The position numbers and the translations under genes are program-made. Shown piece by piece: positions 34,806-43,607 of a DNA stretch of 64,000 nt (the stretch's first letter is position 1; every line of letters begins with the position of its first letter). This DNA comes from Candidatus Methylomirabilis sp. GTDB lineage: Bacteria > Muiribacteriota > Ozemobacteria > Ozemobacterales > Ozemobacteraceae. The notes under the pieces were generated by a model. That model saw nothing but the letters and a program-made list of their open reading frames with translations. It ran no database searches and was not told the DNA's origin. The stretch lies in assembly GCA_020722725.1 (NCBI GenBank), contig DYKG01000010.1, positions 1 through 64,000 on the forward strand, given 5' to 3'.

Positions 34806-37538
34806 ATGAAACATTTACAGAGCAGATTAGTTGCAGTTTTGCTTGTGTTGGCTTTCACTTCTGCAGTTGGGGCAGTAGAACTGAATGATGTATATAAGTT
34901 TCTTGGGACTTATCGCGTTGCCACGGTTGATGGTTTGAAGGTTTATTATCCTGAGTCCGCCGAATTGGCAATGCCAAGAGTCGTTGAGCGCCTCAATGAA
35001 GTCAGGCATCAATTTGACAAGAAGTTTCCCGAGCAGGCAGGTTTCGAGGTCAAGGTTATTTTAACCGACCATGATGATCGGGTCAGCAGCTCAAGCGACC
35101 CTGAATTCGACTGGATCAACCTTGGCATGTTCGAAGAAATTGGCGCCCTTTCAACCAGGGCTTATTCTCTTGAAAAGCGATTTTCTCTGAGACTTTCAAA
35201 TATCCTTCTGTTGCGCACCCTTGCTTCTGCCGACAACTCATGGAAAAGAAAGCTCGGCACCCTTTCGGTTCCCCAGTGGTTTTTCGAAGGTCTGACCCTT
35301 CACAACGCATTTGCCCTTGATTCCATACATTACAGTCGCCTTCTTGACATGGCACGCAGCAACCGTCTTTATGATCTGGAGCGCTTGAACACCATCGTCA
35401 GTCAGCCTACTTTGATAAAAGAAGAAATGCGTTTTCAGGCTCACAGCATGCTGTCTTTCTGGGATAAAACCTATAAGGAAAATGCCGGTCTTGAACTGAT
35501 GCGGCAGATTATGAAAAAACCCGGGCAGTTTAAAATAATATTTAAAAGAGTTTATGGTGTCAGCCTGGGAGAAGCTTTTGAAGCTTATCGAAAATTTGTG
35601 CGGCACCGTTGTTCTGAGTTTAAACATCAGATGGACTGCGGCCCTGTGATTCTTGACGAAAAGGAAATCGGCGGCAAATTTTTTCGCTCTTTGCGCCAAC
35701 TCTCACCCGATGAAAAAATCTGGGTTTCATCGCAGCGCTACACAACTGAAACTTACGATCTTTACTATCAAAAATCCGGCCAGAAGCCACGGGTGATTCT
35801 GAAAAACGTTCACCCGGCATTGCTTGTAGATGAACACACCAGAGAAATTTACATCGGGCGCTACCGGGTAAATGGTCAGAAGCAAAGACGCCTGGGTCTT
35901 TATGTTGTAACCCCTGAAAGCAAAAGTCGCTGTCTGGTAAATGAGCCCGGCAGTTTCAAGCCTCTCGGCAAAAAGTTTGGTCGTGTTTTTTATACCTCGA
36001 TCAAAAGCGGTATTACCAGAGTTATGTCTGTTGATCCTGAGTTTAAGAATTCCACTCAGGTGGAATTTGCTTTTCCCCCATCTCTGCATCCGTTGGATCT
36101 TGCGATCGACAAGGGCTGCCGCGATCTTTATTATGTTTTTGAAACTCCTGATTTCAAGAAAAGACTTGCGGTTGTCTCCATCAGAAATGATGACCAGCCT
36201 CTACAGCCCAGGGAATTATTCAGTTCCACTGGTGACATCAGGGCGTTGAATTTTATCGAAGATCGACTCTGGTTCGCGGCAGAGAAAGATTTTTTTACCA
36301 CCCAGCTGATTTCTCTTGATAATGAAAATAAAAAAATTCTGAAACACTCATCACTTCCTGGTGGAGTATGGGATTTAAATCTTATTGAGAATCAGCCGCA
36401 GGTTGTAACCCTTGCAAATGGTGGATTCTGGGCAACAACCGTAAACGGAAGCGATGAAATTGCAACGATTTCTGATGAGCTTCCAGTTGTTGAGATTGCA
36501 GAATTGAGCCCACTTAAGAGCAGTGTTTATCGCTCTGAATTTAAGACAAGCTACTGGAAGCCGATTGTCAGCGAGGACGAAGATGGCCCGGTTTTTGGGG
36601 TTTACAATTATCGCACCGACAAACTTGATCGAAGCAACATTGTCGTGGCCCCCAAATACGGCTTTGAAAGTAAAAACTGGGGTTATGAAGGTGCTTACGC
36701 CAGACGTTTTGGACTTTTCAGAATCAGGGCTTCAATTGTTGACGGGGTAAAAGAAAAGTCTTATCTCGGCAATGAATATTTCGAAAGAACCAGAGCGAAA
36801 GTGCTCAATATTGATTATCCATTCAGCCTTTCAACCAGCCTGTCGCTGGGCATGGATCTTACCAAGCGTGGCATAGCAGAAATTCCCCAGAACGGCACCC
36901 CTTACCCAACCGTGGGCCGAGACCATTCATTCTATGCCAGTATCAATCACCGGGCAATCAGAACCGAGCCTTACTGGGAAGTTTTTCCACGCAAAGGTAG
37001 AACGGTTACCGCTTACTACAAGCGGGGAAATGAATTTCTTGATGGCGAATTGAACTATGACAGTATCGGTATGCGCTGGTCTGAGCATATCGCCCTCGAC
37101 GATGCCTGGGTGCTTACCGGTCGGGCCTGGATTGCGGAAGATGACAAGGAAAATAACATACGAAGACCCGATGATTTGAGCCTTGGTGGCGGCGATTACC
37201 TCAGGGCATTTGATTCTGGATTTATCTCAGGTGATTCATTACGGGCATTCGCATTGCATGTCGGTCGCCCGGTTAAATTCCAGTTCCCCGGATTCCTTAG
37301 CTGGATTTATAATGAATTTCTGGTTGCTGAAATGTTTGCCGAAATGGGCGATGTCAGGAATTCGGGCCAGAGATTTGATTTCTTCTTTGATAAAGGTATT
37401 GAATTGCGTATGCAGGCACTGCTGTTTAAACGCATTCCCATGAGCTTCCAGCTTGGATTTGCCTGGCAGAATGGCGGCGACGAAACAAACGCTTTCTTTG
37501 CCGTTGATGTGACTGATTTTTCTGAGATCTTCCAATGA
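34806..37538 (+). CDS. Fusion of peptidase-like, beta-propeller and Omp85-like barrel domains
   Basis: A 910-residue secreted protein with a signal peptide (about residues 1-23). Residues about 35-280 have the layout of gluzincin peptidases of the MA type, with VPQWFFEGLTLHNAF (155-169) matching the P-x-W-x-x-E-G segment. The HExxH that should precede it is replaced by a run such as RLSNILLLR (about 129-137), so it is probably inactive. Residues about 290-590 look like PD40/TolB-type propeller blades. Residues about 650-910 resemble the bacterial surface antigen barrel (Omp85/BamA), including LGGGDYLRAFDSGFISGDSLRAF. This plan suggests an outer-membrane protein with a large periplasmic sensing or binding part. 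It lies 21 nt after dnaE and 4 nt before the next gene. Confidence 0.72.
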   Translation: MKHLQSRLVAVLLVLAFTSAVGAVELNDVYKFLGTYRVATVDGLKVYYPESAELAMPRVVERLNEVRHQFDKKFPEQAGFEVKVILTDHDDRVSSSSDPEFDWINLGMFEEIGALSTRAYSLEKRFSLRLSNILLLRTLASADNSWKRKLGTLSVPQWFFEGLTLHNAFALDSIHYSRLLDMARSNRLYDLERLNTIVSQPTLIKEEMRFQAHSMLSFWDKTYKENAGLELMRQIMKKPGQFKIIFKRVYGVSLGEAFEAYRKFVRHRCSEFKHQMDCGPVILDEKEIGGKFFRSLRQLSPDEKIWVSSQRYTTETYDLYYQKSGQKPRVILKNVHPALLVDEHTREIYIGRYRVNGQKQRRLGLYVVTPESKSRCLVNEPGSFKPLGKKFGRVFYTSIKSGITRVMSVDPEFKNSTQVEFAFPPSLHPLDLAIDKGCRDLYYVFETPDFKKRLAVVSIRNDDQPLQPRELFSSTGDIRALNFIEDRLWFAAEKDFFTTQLISLDNENKKILKHSSLPGGVWDLNLIENQPQVVTLANGGFWATTVNGSDEIATISDELPVVEIAELSPLKSSVYRSEFKTSYWKPIVSEDEDGPVFGVYNYRTDKLDRSNIVVAPKYGFESKNWGYEGAYARRFGLFRIRASIVDGVKEKSYLGNEYFERTRAKVLNIDYPFSLSTSLSLGMDLTKRGIAEIPQNGTPYPTVGRDHSFYASINHRAIRTEPYWEVFPRKGRTVTAYYKRGNEFLDGELNYDSIGMRWSEHIALDDAWVLTGRAWIAEDDKENNIRRPDDLSLGGGDYLRAFDSGFISGDSLRAFALHVGRPVKFQFPGFLSWIYNEFLVAEMFAEMGDVRNSGQRFDFFFDKGIELRMQALLFKRIPMSFQLGFAWQNGGDETNAFFAVDVTDFSEIFQ

Positions 37539-37542
37539 AAGT

Positions 37543-38496
37543 ATGAAAAAAATATTTGTTTTATTTTTTGTTGTTTTTACTTCAACGCTTGCCTGGTCGG
37601 CTGAAAATGTTGCTTCGTCGTCATTGTCAATTAACAGCAAGGATCTGAAGGTTGCATTCAAGGGCGAAGTGCGGCATCTGTTCGGCCAGATGGCCAGAAA
37701 CCTCGAAGCCGTTGATTTCGGTAAAATGCCAGATGGCATTGAAATCATTGATATAAGTGGTTGTAAGGGACTGAAAATTACCCAGGGTAAAATGGAAATC
37801 AGGGTCGATTCATGGGTTGACGATAAAGGTCTGCTTGAGCGCTTCAAAGAATGCCGCGAGTTATACGGTCGCAATCTCATCGCAGCAATAAATGGCTCTT
37901 TTTATTCATCAAGGGGGGTGCTTGGTCCTTTGGTTTCAGACGGCACTCTGCCGCCGAACCTGCGCCAGATTCCCGGTTCTCTTTCGCGATGCTTCGTTGC
38001 AAGTTTCAGGGCCACAAAAGGCCGGCAATACTGGTATATTGGCGAAACATCAATAAAAGGCGCTGACCTGCTGCGCTATTCATTCAAAGAACTGGCATGG
38101 TTCAATGTTCCCGAAATTTATGGGGGAATAGATAATCTGCTCGGTGGTGGCGGTTGGATTCTCAGAGAAAAACACGATGTTCACCGGGAATCTTATGAGC
38201 GTCAGCGTTTTCTATTCAGGCGCGAAGATCAGACCAGCAGACATACGGTCATTGCCCAGGATACGGACCGAAATCTTTATCTTCTGGTTTTTGAAGAAGG
38301 TCAAAATCTTCACCAGATTGCCAGAACCCTTGCCAAAGAACCGGTTTTTGCCAGGGTGCGCGATGCTTTTTTTCTTGACGGCGGGTCTTCTTCATCGATT
38401 GTGTTGAAAGAAAAATATCTGGTTTCACCACTTTATCTCGTGGATAAGGCCAGATTTTCGTCCGTTCAGGTTTTTGTTCTCGATGCGCAATGGTAA
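37543..38496 (+). CDS. Secreted phosphodiester glycosidase (NAGPA) family protein
   Basis: A 317-residue protein with a signal peptide (about residues 1-19). The core follows the NAGPA/phosphodiester glycosidase family: AAINGSFYSSRGVLGPLVSDG, LGGGGWIL, SRHTVIAQDTDRNLYLLVFE, and the C-terminal FFLDGGSSSSIVLK. These are the usual conserved stretches, so the domain looks complete. In other bacteria the family is linked to exopolysaccharide or cell-wall glycan processing. Here it lies immediately after an Omp85-like fusion gene, so an envelope role is likely. The start is 4 nt after the preceding stop. Confidence 0.85.
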   Translation: MKKIFVLFFVVFTSTLAWSAENVASSSLSINSKDLKVAFKGEVRHLFGQMARNLEAVDFGKMPDGIEIIDISGCKGLKITQGKMEIRVDSWVDDKGLLERFKECRELYGRNLIAAINGSFYSSRGVLGPLVSDGTLPPNLRQIPGSLSRCFVASFRATKGRQYWYIGETSIKGADLLRYSFKELAWFNVPEIYGGIDNLLGGGGWILREKHDVHRESYERQRFLFRREDQTSRHTVIAQDTDRNLYLLVFEEGQNLHQIARTLAKEPVFARVRDAFFLDGGSSSSIVLKEKYLVSPLYLVDKARFSSVQVFVLDAQW

Positions 38497-38502
38497 AATT
38501 TA

Positions 38503-40221
38503 ATGAAATGGCTTGATTATCCGGCTCTGTCATTTCGAGGTCGGGTTTATCCCGCCGCTTTGCACCGCAAGCCACAATACGATGTAATTCTTGTTTCCGG
38601 CGATGCTTATGTCGATCATCCCGCATTTCCGGTTGCGGTAGTGTGCCGTTGCTTTGAAAAACTCGGGCTTTCGGTAGCGGTTATTGCACAACCAGACTGG
38701 ACTTCTGACCAGGATTTTCTTGTCTGGGGTGCACCTGCGAAATTTTTTGCCGTGGTGCCGGGAGCCATGGATAGCATGGTGGCCAACTATACAGCTACCG
38801 GAATGCCGCGCTCGACTGACCGCCTGTCACCCGGAGGAAAAGCCGGGCTGAGACCCAAACGGGCTGCCCAGGTTTATGTTCAGAAAATCAAGCAGCTTTT
38901 TAAAAATATTCCTGTCGTTCTTGGTGGCGTCGAAGCTTCGATGCGGCGCTTCGTTCATTATGATTTCTGGGAAGACCGCCTGCGCGACCCGATTTTATTC
39001 GACGCACCGGCTGATATTCTGGTCTATGGAATGGCAGAATCGGTTTTGGAAAGAGTGGTTGAATGGCTGATAATGCCTCAGCGATCGGCCATTCCTGTAA
39101 TTCCACAGACCTGCATAAGAATCAGGCACGATTCCTGGCGATCGGTTCTTCAGAAAGCGCCTCTGATTCTGCCTTCTGTGGCGGAATGCCGCAGCGATAA
39201 AAATGCTTTCATGCAGATGTCGTTGTCCATAGACCGAATTATTCGGCCTGGTGGCCAAATATTGGTGCAGCAGCACCCCAAGGGCGATATTCTTTCTTTT
39301 CCTCCTGATCGCGAAGACCTACAGCGCGAAACGGAGTTAATGGGCGAAATTCAATACAATCGTCGAGTTCACCCTCTTTATCAGGAGCCGGTGCCAGCTC
39401 TTGAACCGGTTCAGTTTTCTATTCAGTCGCATCGCGGCTGCGTTGGAGCCTGCACTTTCTGTGCCCTTTCTTTGCATCAGGGTCGTGTAATCAGGTCGAG
39501 GTCTGCTCAAAGTATTCTCAAAGAAGCCGCCGGATTTGTTGAGCATCCTGATTTCAAAGGGGTTATACCAGATGTGGGTGGGCCGGCAGTTAATATGTAT
39601 GGCTGGCAATGTGCTGTTGAAGGTTGCTCAAATGGTATTTGCAGCGAAGCCGAGCTTTGCCGGTCGATGTCTGGCAGTCTGGAGCCTCTGGCAAATCTGC
39701 TTCAGAGAATTGCTGAAATAAAAGGTATCAGACACGTTTTCGTTGGTTCCGGCCTGCGTTATGACCTGATCAGGGAAGATGAATGGCAGATTTTTGAAAA
39801 AATTGTTTTTGGTCATGTATCCGGGCAGTTGAAGGTAGCTCCCGAACATTTTGACCGACGGGTTCTTCAGTTGATGCGTAAAGGTGCCGGGGCAGATTTT
39901 GCCCAATTTGCCGCCAGGTTCTACCAGAGCTGCAGGCAGCATGGCAAAAAGCTTTTTCTGGTGCCGTATCTGATGAGTGCTTTCCCGGGCTGCGAGGATA
40001 ACGATGTTATTCTTGCACAAAAGGTTTGCGAGCTTAAACTGGCTCATGAGCAGATTCAGGAATTTACCCCGACGCCCGGCAGTCTGGCAACTGCAATGTA
40101 TTATTGTCAAACTGATTTCAGAGGCAAGCCGGTCAAAATTCTGAAAAACCGAAATCAGCGCCTGGCAACCCGAAAACAGCTGCATCACAATAAAAATCAG
40201 CTGCCGCACCGGAAAAAATGA
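38503..40221 (+). CDS. ygiQ: YgiQ family radical SAM protein (UPF0313)
   Basis: A 572-residue radical SAM protein of the YgiQ group. The SAM-cluster motif is C313-x3-C317-x2-C320 in SHRGCVGACTFCALS, preceded by FSIQSHRG and followed by RSRSAQSIL. The N-terminal cobalamin-like region (YDVILVSGDAYVDHPAFPVAVVCRCFE) and the GPGAMDSMVANYTA-type segment (here VPGAMDSMVANYTATG) are both typical. The C-terminal YgiQ extension is short and basic. The reaction is not known for the family. It is the fourth gene of the dnaE run and overlaps the next gene by 4 nt (ATGA). Confidence 0.93.
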   Translation: MKWLDYPALSFRGRVYPAALHRKPQYDVILVSGDAYVDHPAFPVAVVCRCFEKLGLSVAVIAQPDWTSDQDFLVWGAPAKFFAVVPGAMDSMVANYTATGMPRSTDRLSPGGKAGLRPKRAAQVYVQKIKQLFKNIPVVLGGVEASMRRFVHYDFWEDRLRDPILFDAPADILVYGMAESVLERVVEWLIMPQRSAIPVIPQTCIRIRHDSWRSVLQKAPLILPSVAECRSDKNAFMQMSLSIDRIIRPGGQILVQQHPKGDILSFPPDREDLQRETELMGEIQYNRRVHPLYQEPVPALEPVQFSIQSHRGCVGACTFCALSLHQGRVIRSRSAQSILKEAAGFVEHPDFKGVIPDVGGPAVNMYGWQCAVEGCSNGICSEAELCRSMSGSLEPLANLLQRIAEIKGIRHVFVGSGLRYDLIREDEWQIFEKIVFGHVSGQLKVAPEHFDRRVLQLMRKGAGADFAQFAARFYQSCRQHGKKLFLVPYLMSAFPGCEDNDVILAQKVCELKLAHEQIQEFTPTPGSLATAMYYCQTDFRGKPVKILKNRNQRLATRKQLHHNKNQLPHRKK

Positions 40222-40910
40222 CTGTGAAACTTTATGAAGTGCTGATCAATCAGGAAATTCTGTATGTCGAAGAAATCGACCGGCTGAATGCCTGCCCTGA
40301 ATCATTGACTTTTTGGGGTGATGAAAAGCTTAACGGCTGGCTTTATCTGGCCGGAGAACCTGGCTCGGCAGACTGGAACCTGGCAAGAATGGTTGGTGAG
40401 CCGCTTCGGGCATTGCCTTTTATCGGTCAGTTGAACCGAAAAGATCTTCATCTGCTGGTTGCAGAATCAAATCTGCATGATTTTAAAAAGTGGATTAATG
40501 CTGGTTCAATTCTTTGGTTTGCATCTGAGAACGATGCTTTGGCGGCGAAAATGCCGACCCGGGTTGAAGGCTATGAGTTTAGACAGCGCTTCAACAGCAG
40601 GGCAGGGCGGTATTTTCCAATTGTCGGCCCAGAAATTTATGCTTTTTCATCGGGTCAGATTGCCGGACTGGTAAAAACCGTGCGTGAAACCCAAAAGTTC
40701 ATCGAAGTTTACATCGAAGTCGAGGTTTCAAGGCGGGGTCAGGGCCTGGGTCTTGTTCTGCTTCAGCGAATGGTTGAAATGGTGCACAAACTTGGCAAAA
40801 CCCTTACCTATGCTCTGAATGACGACAACCAGGCTTCGCTGGCGCTGGCAAAAAGAGCAGGGCTGCAGCCATTTAACCTTCTTTTCCGACTGCTGCCACC
40901 CGGAGATTAA
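40218..40910 (+). CDS. GNAT family N-acetyltransferase
   Basis: A 230-residue protein whose C-terminal half is a GNAT domain. Motif A, which binds acetyl-CoA, reads VEVSRRGQGLGLVLLQRMVE, and the downstream NDDNQASLALAKRAGLQPFN is the usual motif B region. The first 140 residues are a less conserved substrate-side segment. It overlaps the ygiQ stop by 4 nt, so it is translated from the same mRNA. The substrate cannot be inferred. It is the last gene of the run; a new promoter for the next gene follows at 40.94 kb. Confidence 0.85.
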   Translation: MTVKLYEVLINQEILYVEEIDRLNACPESLTFWGDEKLNGWLYLAGEPGSADWNLARMVGEPLRALPFIGQLNRKDLHLLVAESNLHDFKKWINAGSILWFASENDALAAKMPTRVEGYEFRQRFNSRAGRYFPIVGPEIYAFSSGQIAGLVKTVRETQKFIEVYIEVEVSRRGQGLGLVLLQRMVEMVHKLGKTLTYALNDDNQASLALAKRAGLQPFNLLFRLLPPGD

Positions 40911-40935
40911 ATTGACGTTTAATTTGCCGTTTTGA

Positions 40936-40964
40936 TTGACTTCGTTTTAAAGCAATTCTACAAT
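40936..40964 (+). promoter_or_regulatory. Promoter of the nucleotidyltransferase/phosphomutase fusion gene
   Basis: TTGACT (40936-40941) and TACAAT (40959-40964) lie exactly 17 bp apart, each one mismatch from consensus. Transcription would begin near 40971, giving a leader of about 54 nt that includes AAGGAAAG before the ATG at 41025. Confidence 0.65.
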
Positions 40965-41024
40965 ATTGGATACCAGAAGATAAATTACTGGAAAACAGTA
41001 AAGAATGAGTAAGGAAAGAATAAG

Positions 41025-43532
41025 ATGAAAGCAGTAATTATGGCCGGTGGTTTTGGCACACGTTTGCGACCGATTACCTGTAATATTCCCAAACCGATGG
41101 TTCCGGTGGCGAATATTCCCATGATGGAGCATATTGTTAACCTTCTGAAGCATTACGACCTCAAGCGCGTCGTTTCTATTCTTTATTTTCAACCGGAAGT
41201 CATCACCAAATACTTTGGTGAAGGCGATGAATTCGGAATTGAAATGGAATATCAGATGGCAACCGCTGATTTTGGAACTGCGGGAAGTGTTAAAAATACC
41301 GAAGAAAAGCTGAAAGACGAGCCTTTTATTATTATTTCCGGCGACGTTTTGACTGATTTTGATCTCTCGGCAGCAATTGCCTACCATAAAGAGAAAAAAG
41401 CCATGGCAACCATGGTTTTGACCAGAGTTGCCAACCCGCTTGAATACGGCGTTGTGATTACCGCTGATGATGGCAAAATCATCAGGTTTCTTGAAAAGCC
41501 CAGCTGGGGCGAAGTTTTCTCTGATACGATTAACACCGGCATTTACATTCTTGAACCGGAAATTTTCAAATATATTCCGCCTAAAGCCGAATTTGATTTC
41601 AGCAAAAACCTTTTTCCACTAATGCTTAAAGAAGGACTGCCGCTTTATGGCTATATCGCCCAGGGCTACTGGAAAGACATCGGCAACCTTGAAGAATACA
41701 TGCTTGCCCATCAGAACGTGCTTTCCGGAGAAGTTAAAATCAAGATTCCGGGTGACCGTCTCAATGTAATCGGTCGCGATATCTGGGTTGGCAAAAATGC
41801 CAACATCGGCGCCAAAGTCAAATTCAAAGGCGGCGTTATACTTGGCGACAACTGCGAAATTGAAGATGGCGCTGAACTTGAAAATTCGATTCTCGGGCAT
41901 GGCTGTGTAGTTAAAAAGGGTGCGAGACTTCGCAATGCAACGCTGTGGGATAACGTACACGTCGGACGTGGTGCCGAGATCGAAGATGCAGTGGTAAGCT
42001 GGAGCACCCATCTGCAGAACGAGGTGGTTCTTGAAAAGAACGTGGTTATCGGAGAAGAGTGTCGTATCGGTGCCAATGCCATCGTTCGCGAAAACGTTAA
42101 AATCTGGCCGCGAAAATCGGTTGAAGATGGTTCTACTGTCTATGCCAGCGTTGTCTGGTCAGACAAGTGGACCAAAAACCTGTTTAACGATTATGGTATT
42201 TCAGGACTGGCAAACGTTGAAATTACGCCGGAAATGGCTTCGAAGATCGGTGCCGCTTTTGGTTCGACCCTGCAAAAGGGAGCCAGCATTATTACCTCGC
42301 GCGATTCTCATAAAATCAGCCGAATGATCAACCGCGCCATAATTTGCGGTCTGGCATCGGTTGGCATAAATGTGGCAGATCTGCGTGTAACACCGGCTCC
42401 GGTTTCGCGCTTCAAACCCAACGCCTTTATGCGTGGCGGCGGGGTGCATGTAAAAGTTGCCGGTGATGATCCCAATCAGCTTGAAATTATTCTTTTCGAT
42501 GTCGAAGGCCGCGATATTTCGGTGGCAACCAAAAAATCAATTGAACGTTTGTTTAATCGAGAAGATTTCAGACGCGTTCCGATCAATGAAGTGGGCGAAA
42601 TCACTTTCCCGCCGCGCGTTCCCGAAAATTACAGTGAAGAACTGCTGCGCTGTCTCGACATTCAGGCAATTCGTGACCGCAATCTGAAAATCGTTCTTGA
42701 TTACAGTTACAGTGGCGCCAGCGGCATTTTTGCCACTTTCCTTGGCCGGCTTAACTGTGAAGTTATTGCGCTTAATGCCTATCAGGATGAAGTTAAACCC
42801 AATCGGCTTACCACCGAAGGTTCCCAGGCCAGCGTTGCATCAATCGTAAAATCTCTGGGTGCCAATCTTGGTATAATTCTCGGCGACGGTGCCGAAAGAA
42901 TTACCTTTGTCGATGATCATGGCCGGATAATTGTCGGTGAAGAAGCTTTGCTGACCTGGGTTCGCCTGGTGCTCGAAGTCCTGCCCGGTGCCCGCATTGC
43001 CGTACCCATTTCTTCAACCCACACCCTCGAAAAAATTGCCGGCAAATCCGGTGGAACCATAGTCAGAACCAAAACCAGCAGCCGGGCGTTGATGGATGCT
43101 GCGTTGAATGACAGGGTTGAGGTTTGCGTTGACAGCCGAGGTGGTATAATTTTCCCAGCTTTCCAGGCTGCCTTTGATGGTATGATGTCTTCGGCAAAGC
43201 TGATCGAATTCATGGCTCACATGAACAAACCTTTGTCTTCGATTATCAACGATCTGCCGGCCTTTTATTTAAGATCGACCCGGGTTCCCTGCCCATGGGA
43301 AGACAAGGGCAAAGTCATGCGCTATGCCATGGAGTTCGCTAAAGACAAAGAAACTCAGCTCATCGACGGGGTAAAAATATTGTTGAGTGCTGATGAATGG
43401 GTACTGGTGCTGCCCGATCCCGACAAGCCCTTTGTCAATATTACCGTTGAAAGTACCAGCGAAAAGAAGGTTGATGACTTGCTGCAGAAAATGGTTGACC
43501 ATGTAGAATCCTGGAAAAAACAGGATGAGTGA
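41025..43532 (+). CDS. Fused sugar-1-phosphate nucleotidyltransferase / phosphomannomutase-like protein
   Basis: An 835-residue two-enzyme fusion. Residues 1-235 are a nucleotidyltransferase: the P-loop-like MAGGFGTRLRPITCNIPKPM, SGDVLTDFD, FLEKP and NTGIYILEP. Residues about 245-375 form a left-handed hexapeptide helix. Residues about 385-825 follow the alpha-D-phosphohexomutase plan with the phosphoserine loop TSRDSHKISRMI. The metal loop, normally D-x-D-x-D-R, reads LGDGAERITFVDD, so mutase activity is doubtful. It would make a GDP- or other NDP-sugar for envelope glycans. It is transcribed from its own promoter and followed by a strong terminator. The overall plan is known from several phyla. 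Confidence 0.88.
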   Translation: MKAVIMAGGFGTRLRPITCNIPKPMVPVANIPMMEHIVNLLKHYDLKRVVSILYFQPEVITKYFGEGDEFGIEMEYQMATADFGTAGSVKNTEEKLKDEPFIIISGDVLTDFDLSAAIAYHKEKKAMATMVLTRVANPLEYGVVITADDGKIIRFLEKPSWGEVFSDTINTGIYILEPEIFKYIPPKAEFDFSKNLFPLMLKEGLPLYGYIAQGYWKDIGNLEEYMLAHQNVLSGEVKIKIPGDRLNVIGRDIWVGKNANIGAKVKFKGGVILGDNCEIEDGAELENSILGHGCVVKKGARLRNATLWDNVHVGRGAEIEDAVVSWSTHLQNEVVLEKNVVIGEECRIGANAIVRENVKIWPRKSVEDGSTVYASVVWSDKWTKNLFNDYGISGLANVEITPEMASKIGAAFGSTLQKGASIITSRDSHKISRMINRAIICGLASVGINVADLRVTPAPVSRFKPNAFMRGGGVHVKVAGDDPNQLEIILFDVEGRDISVATKKSIERLFNREDFRRVPINEVGEITFPPRVPENYSEELLRCLDIQAIRDRNLKIVLDYSYSGASGIFATFLGRLNCEVIALNAYQDEVKPNRLTTEGSQASVASIVKSLGANLGIILGDGAERITFVDDHGRIIVGEEALLTWVRLVLEVLPGARIAVPISSTHTLEKIAGKSGGTIVRTKTSSRALMDAALNDRVEVCVDSRGGIIFPAFQAAFDGMMSSAKLIEFMAHMNKPLSSIINDLPAFYLRSTRVPCPWEDKGKVMRYAMEFAKDKETQLIDGVKILLSADEWVLVLPDPDKPFVNITVESTSEKKVDDLLQKMVDHVESWKKQDE

Positions 43533-43566
43533 GACTGCTGATTCTTAAAAGATAAATTTTCCATTA

Positions 43567-43607
43567 AACCCCGACAAGACATGGCGTTTTGTCGGGGTTG
43601 TTTTTTT
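43567..43607 (+). terminator. Intrinsic terminator
   Basis: An 11-bp stem (AACCCCGACAA with TTGTCGGGGTT, 43567-43577 and 43589-43599) with an 11-nt loop is followed by a G and seven T. It ends the nucleotidyltransferase/mutase transcript on the plus strand, right at the convergent amidohydrolase stop. Confidence 0.92.
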
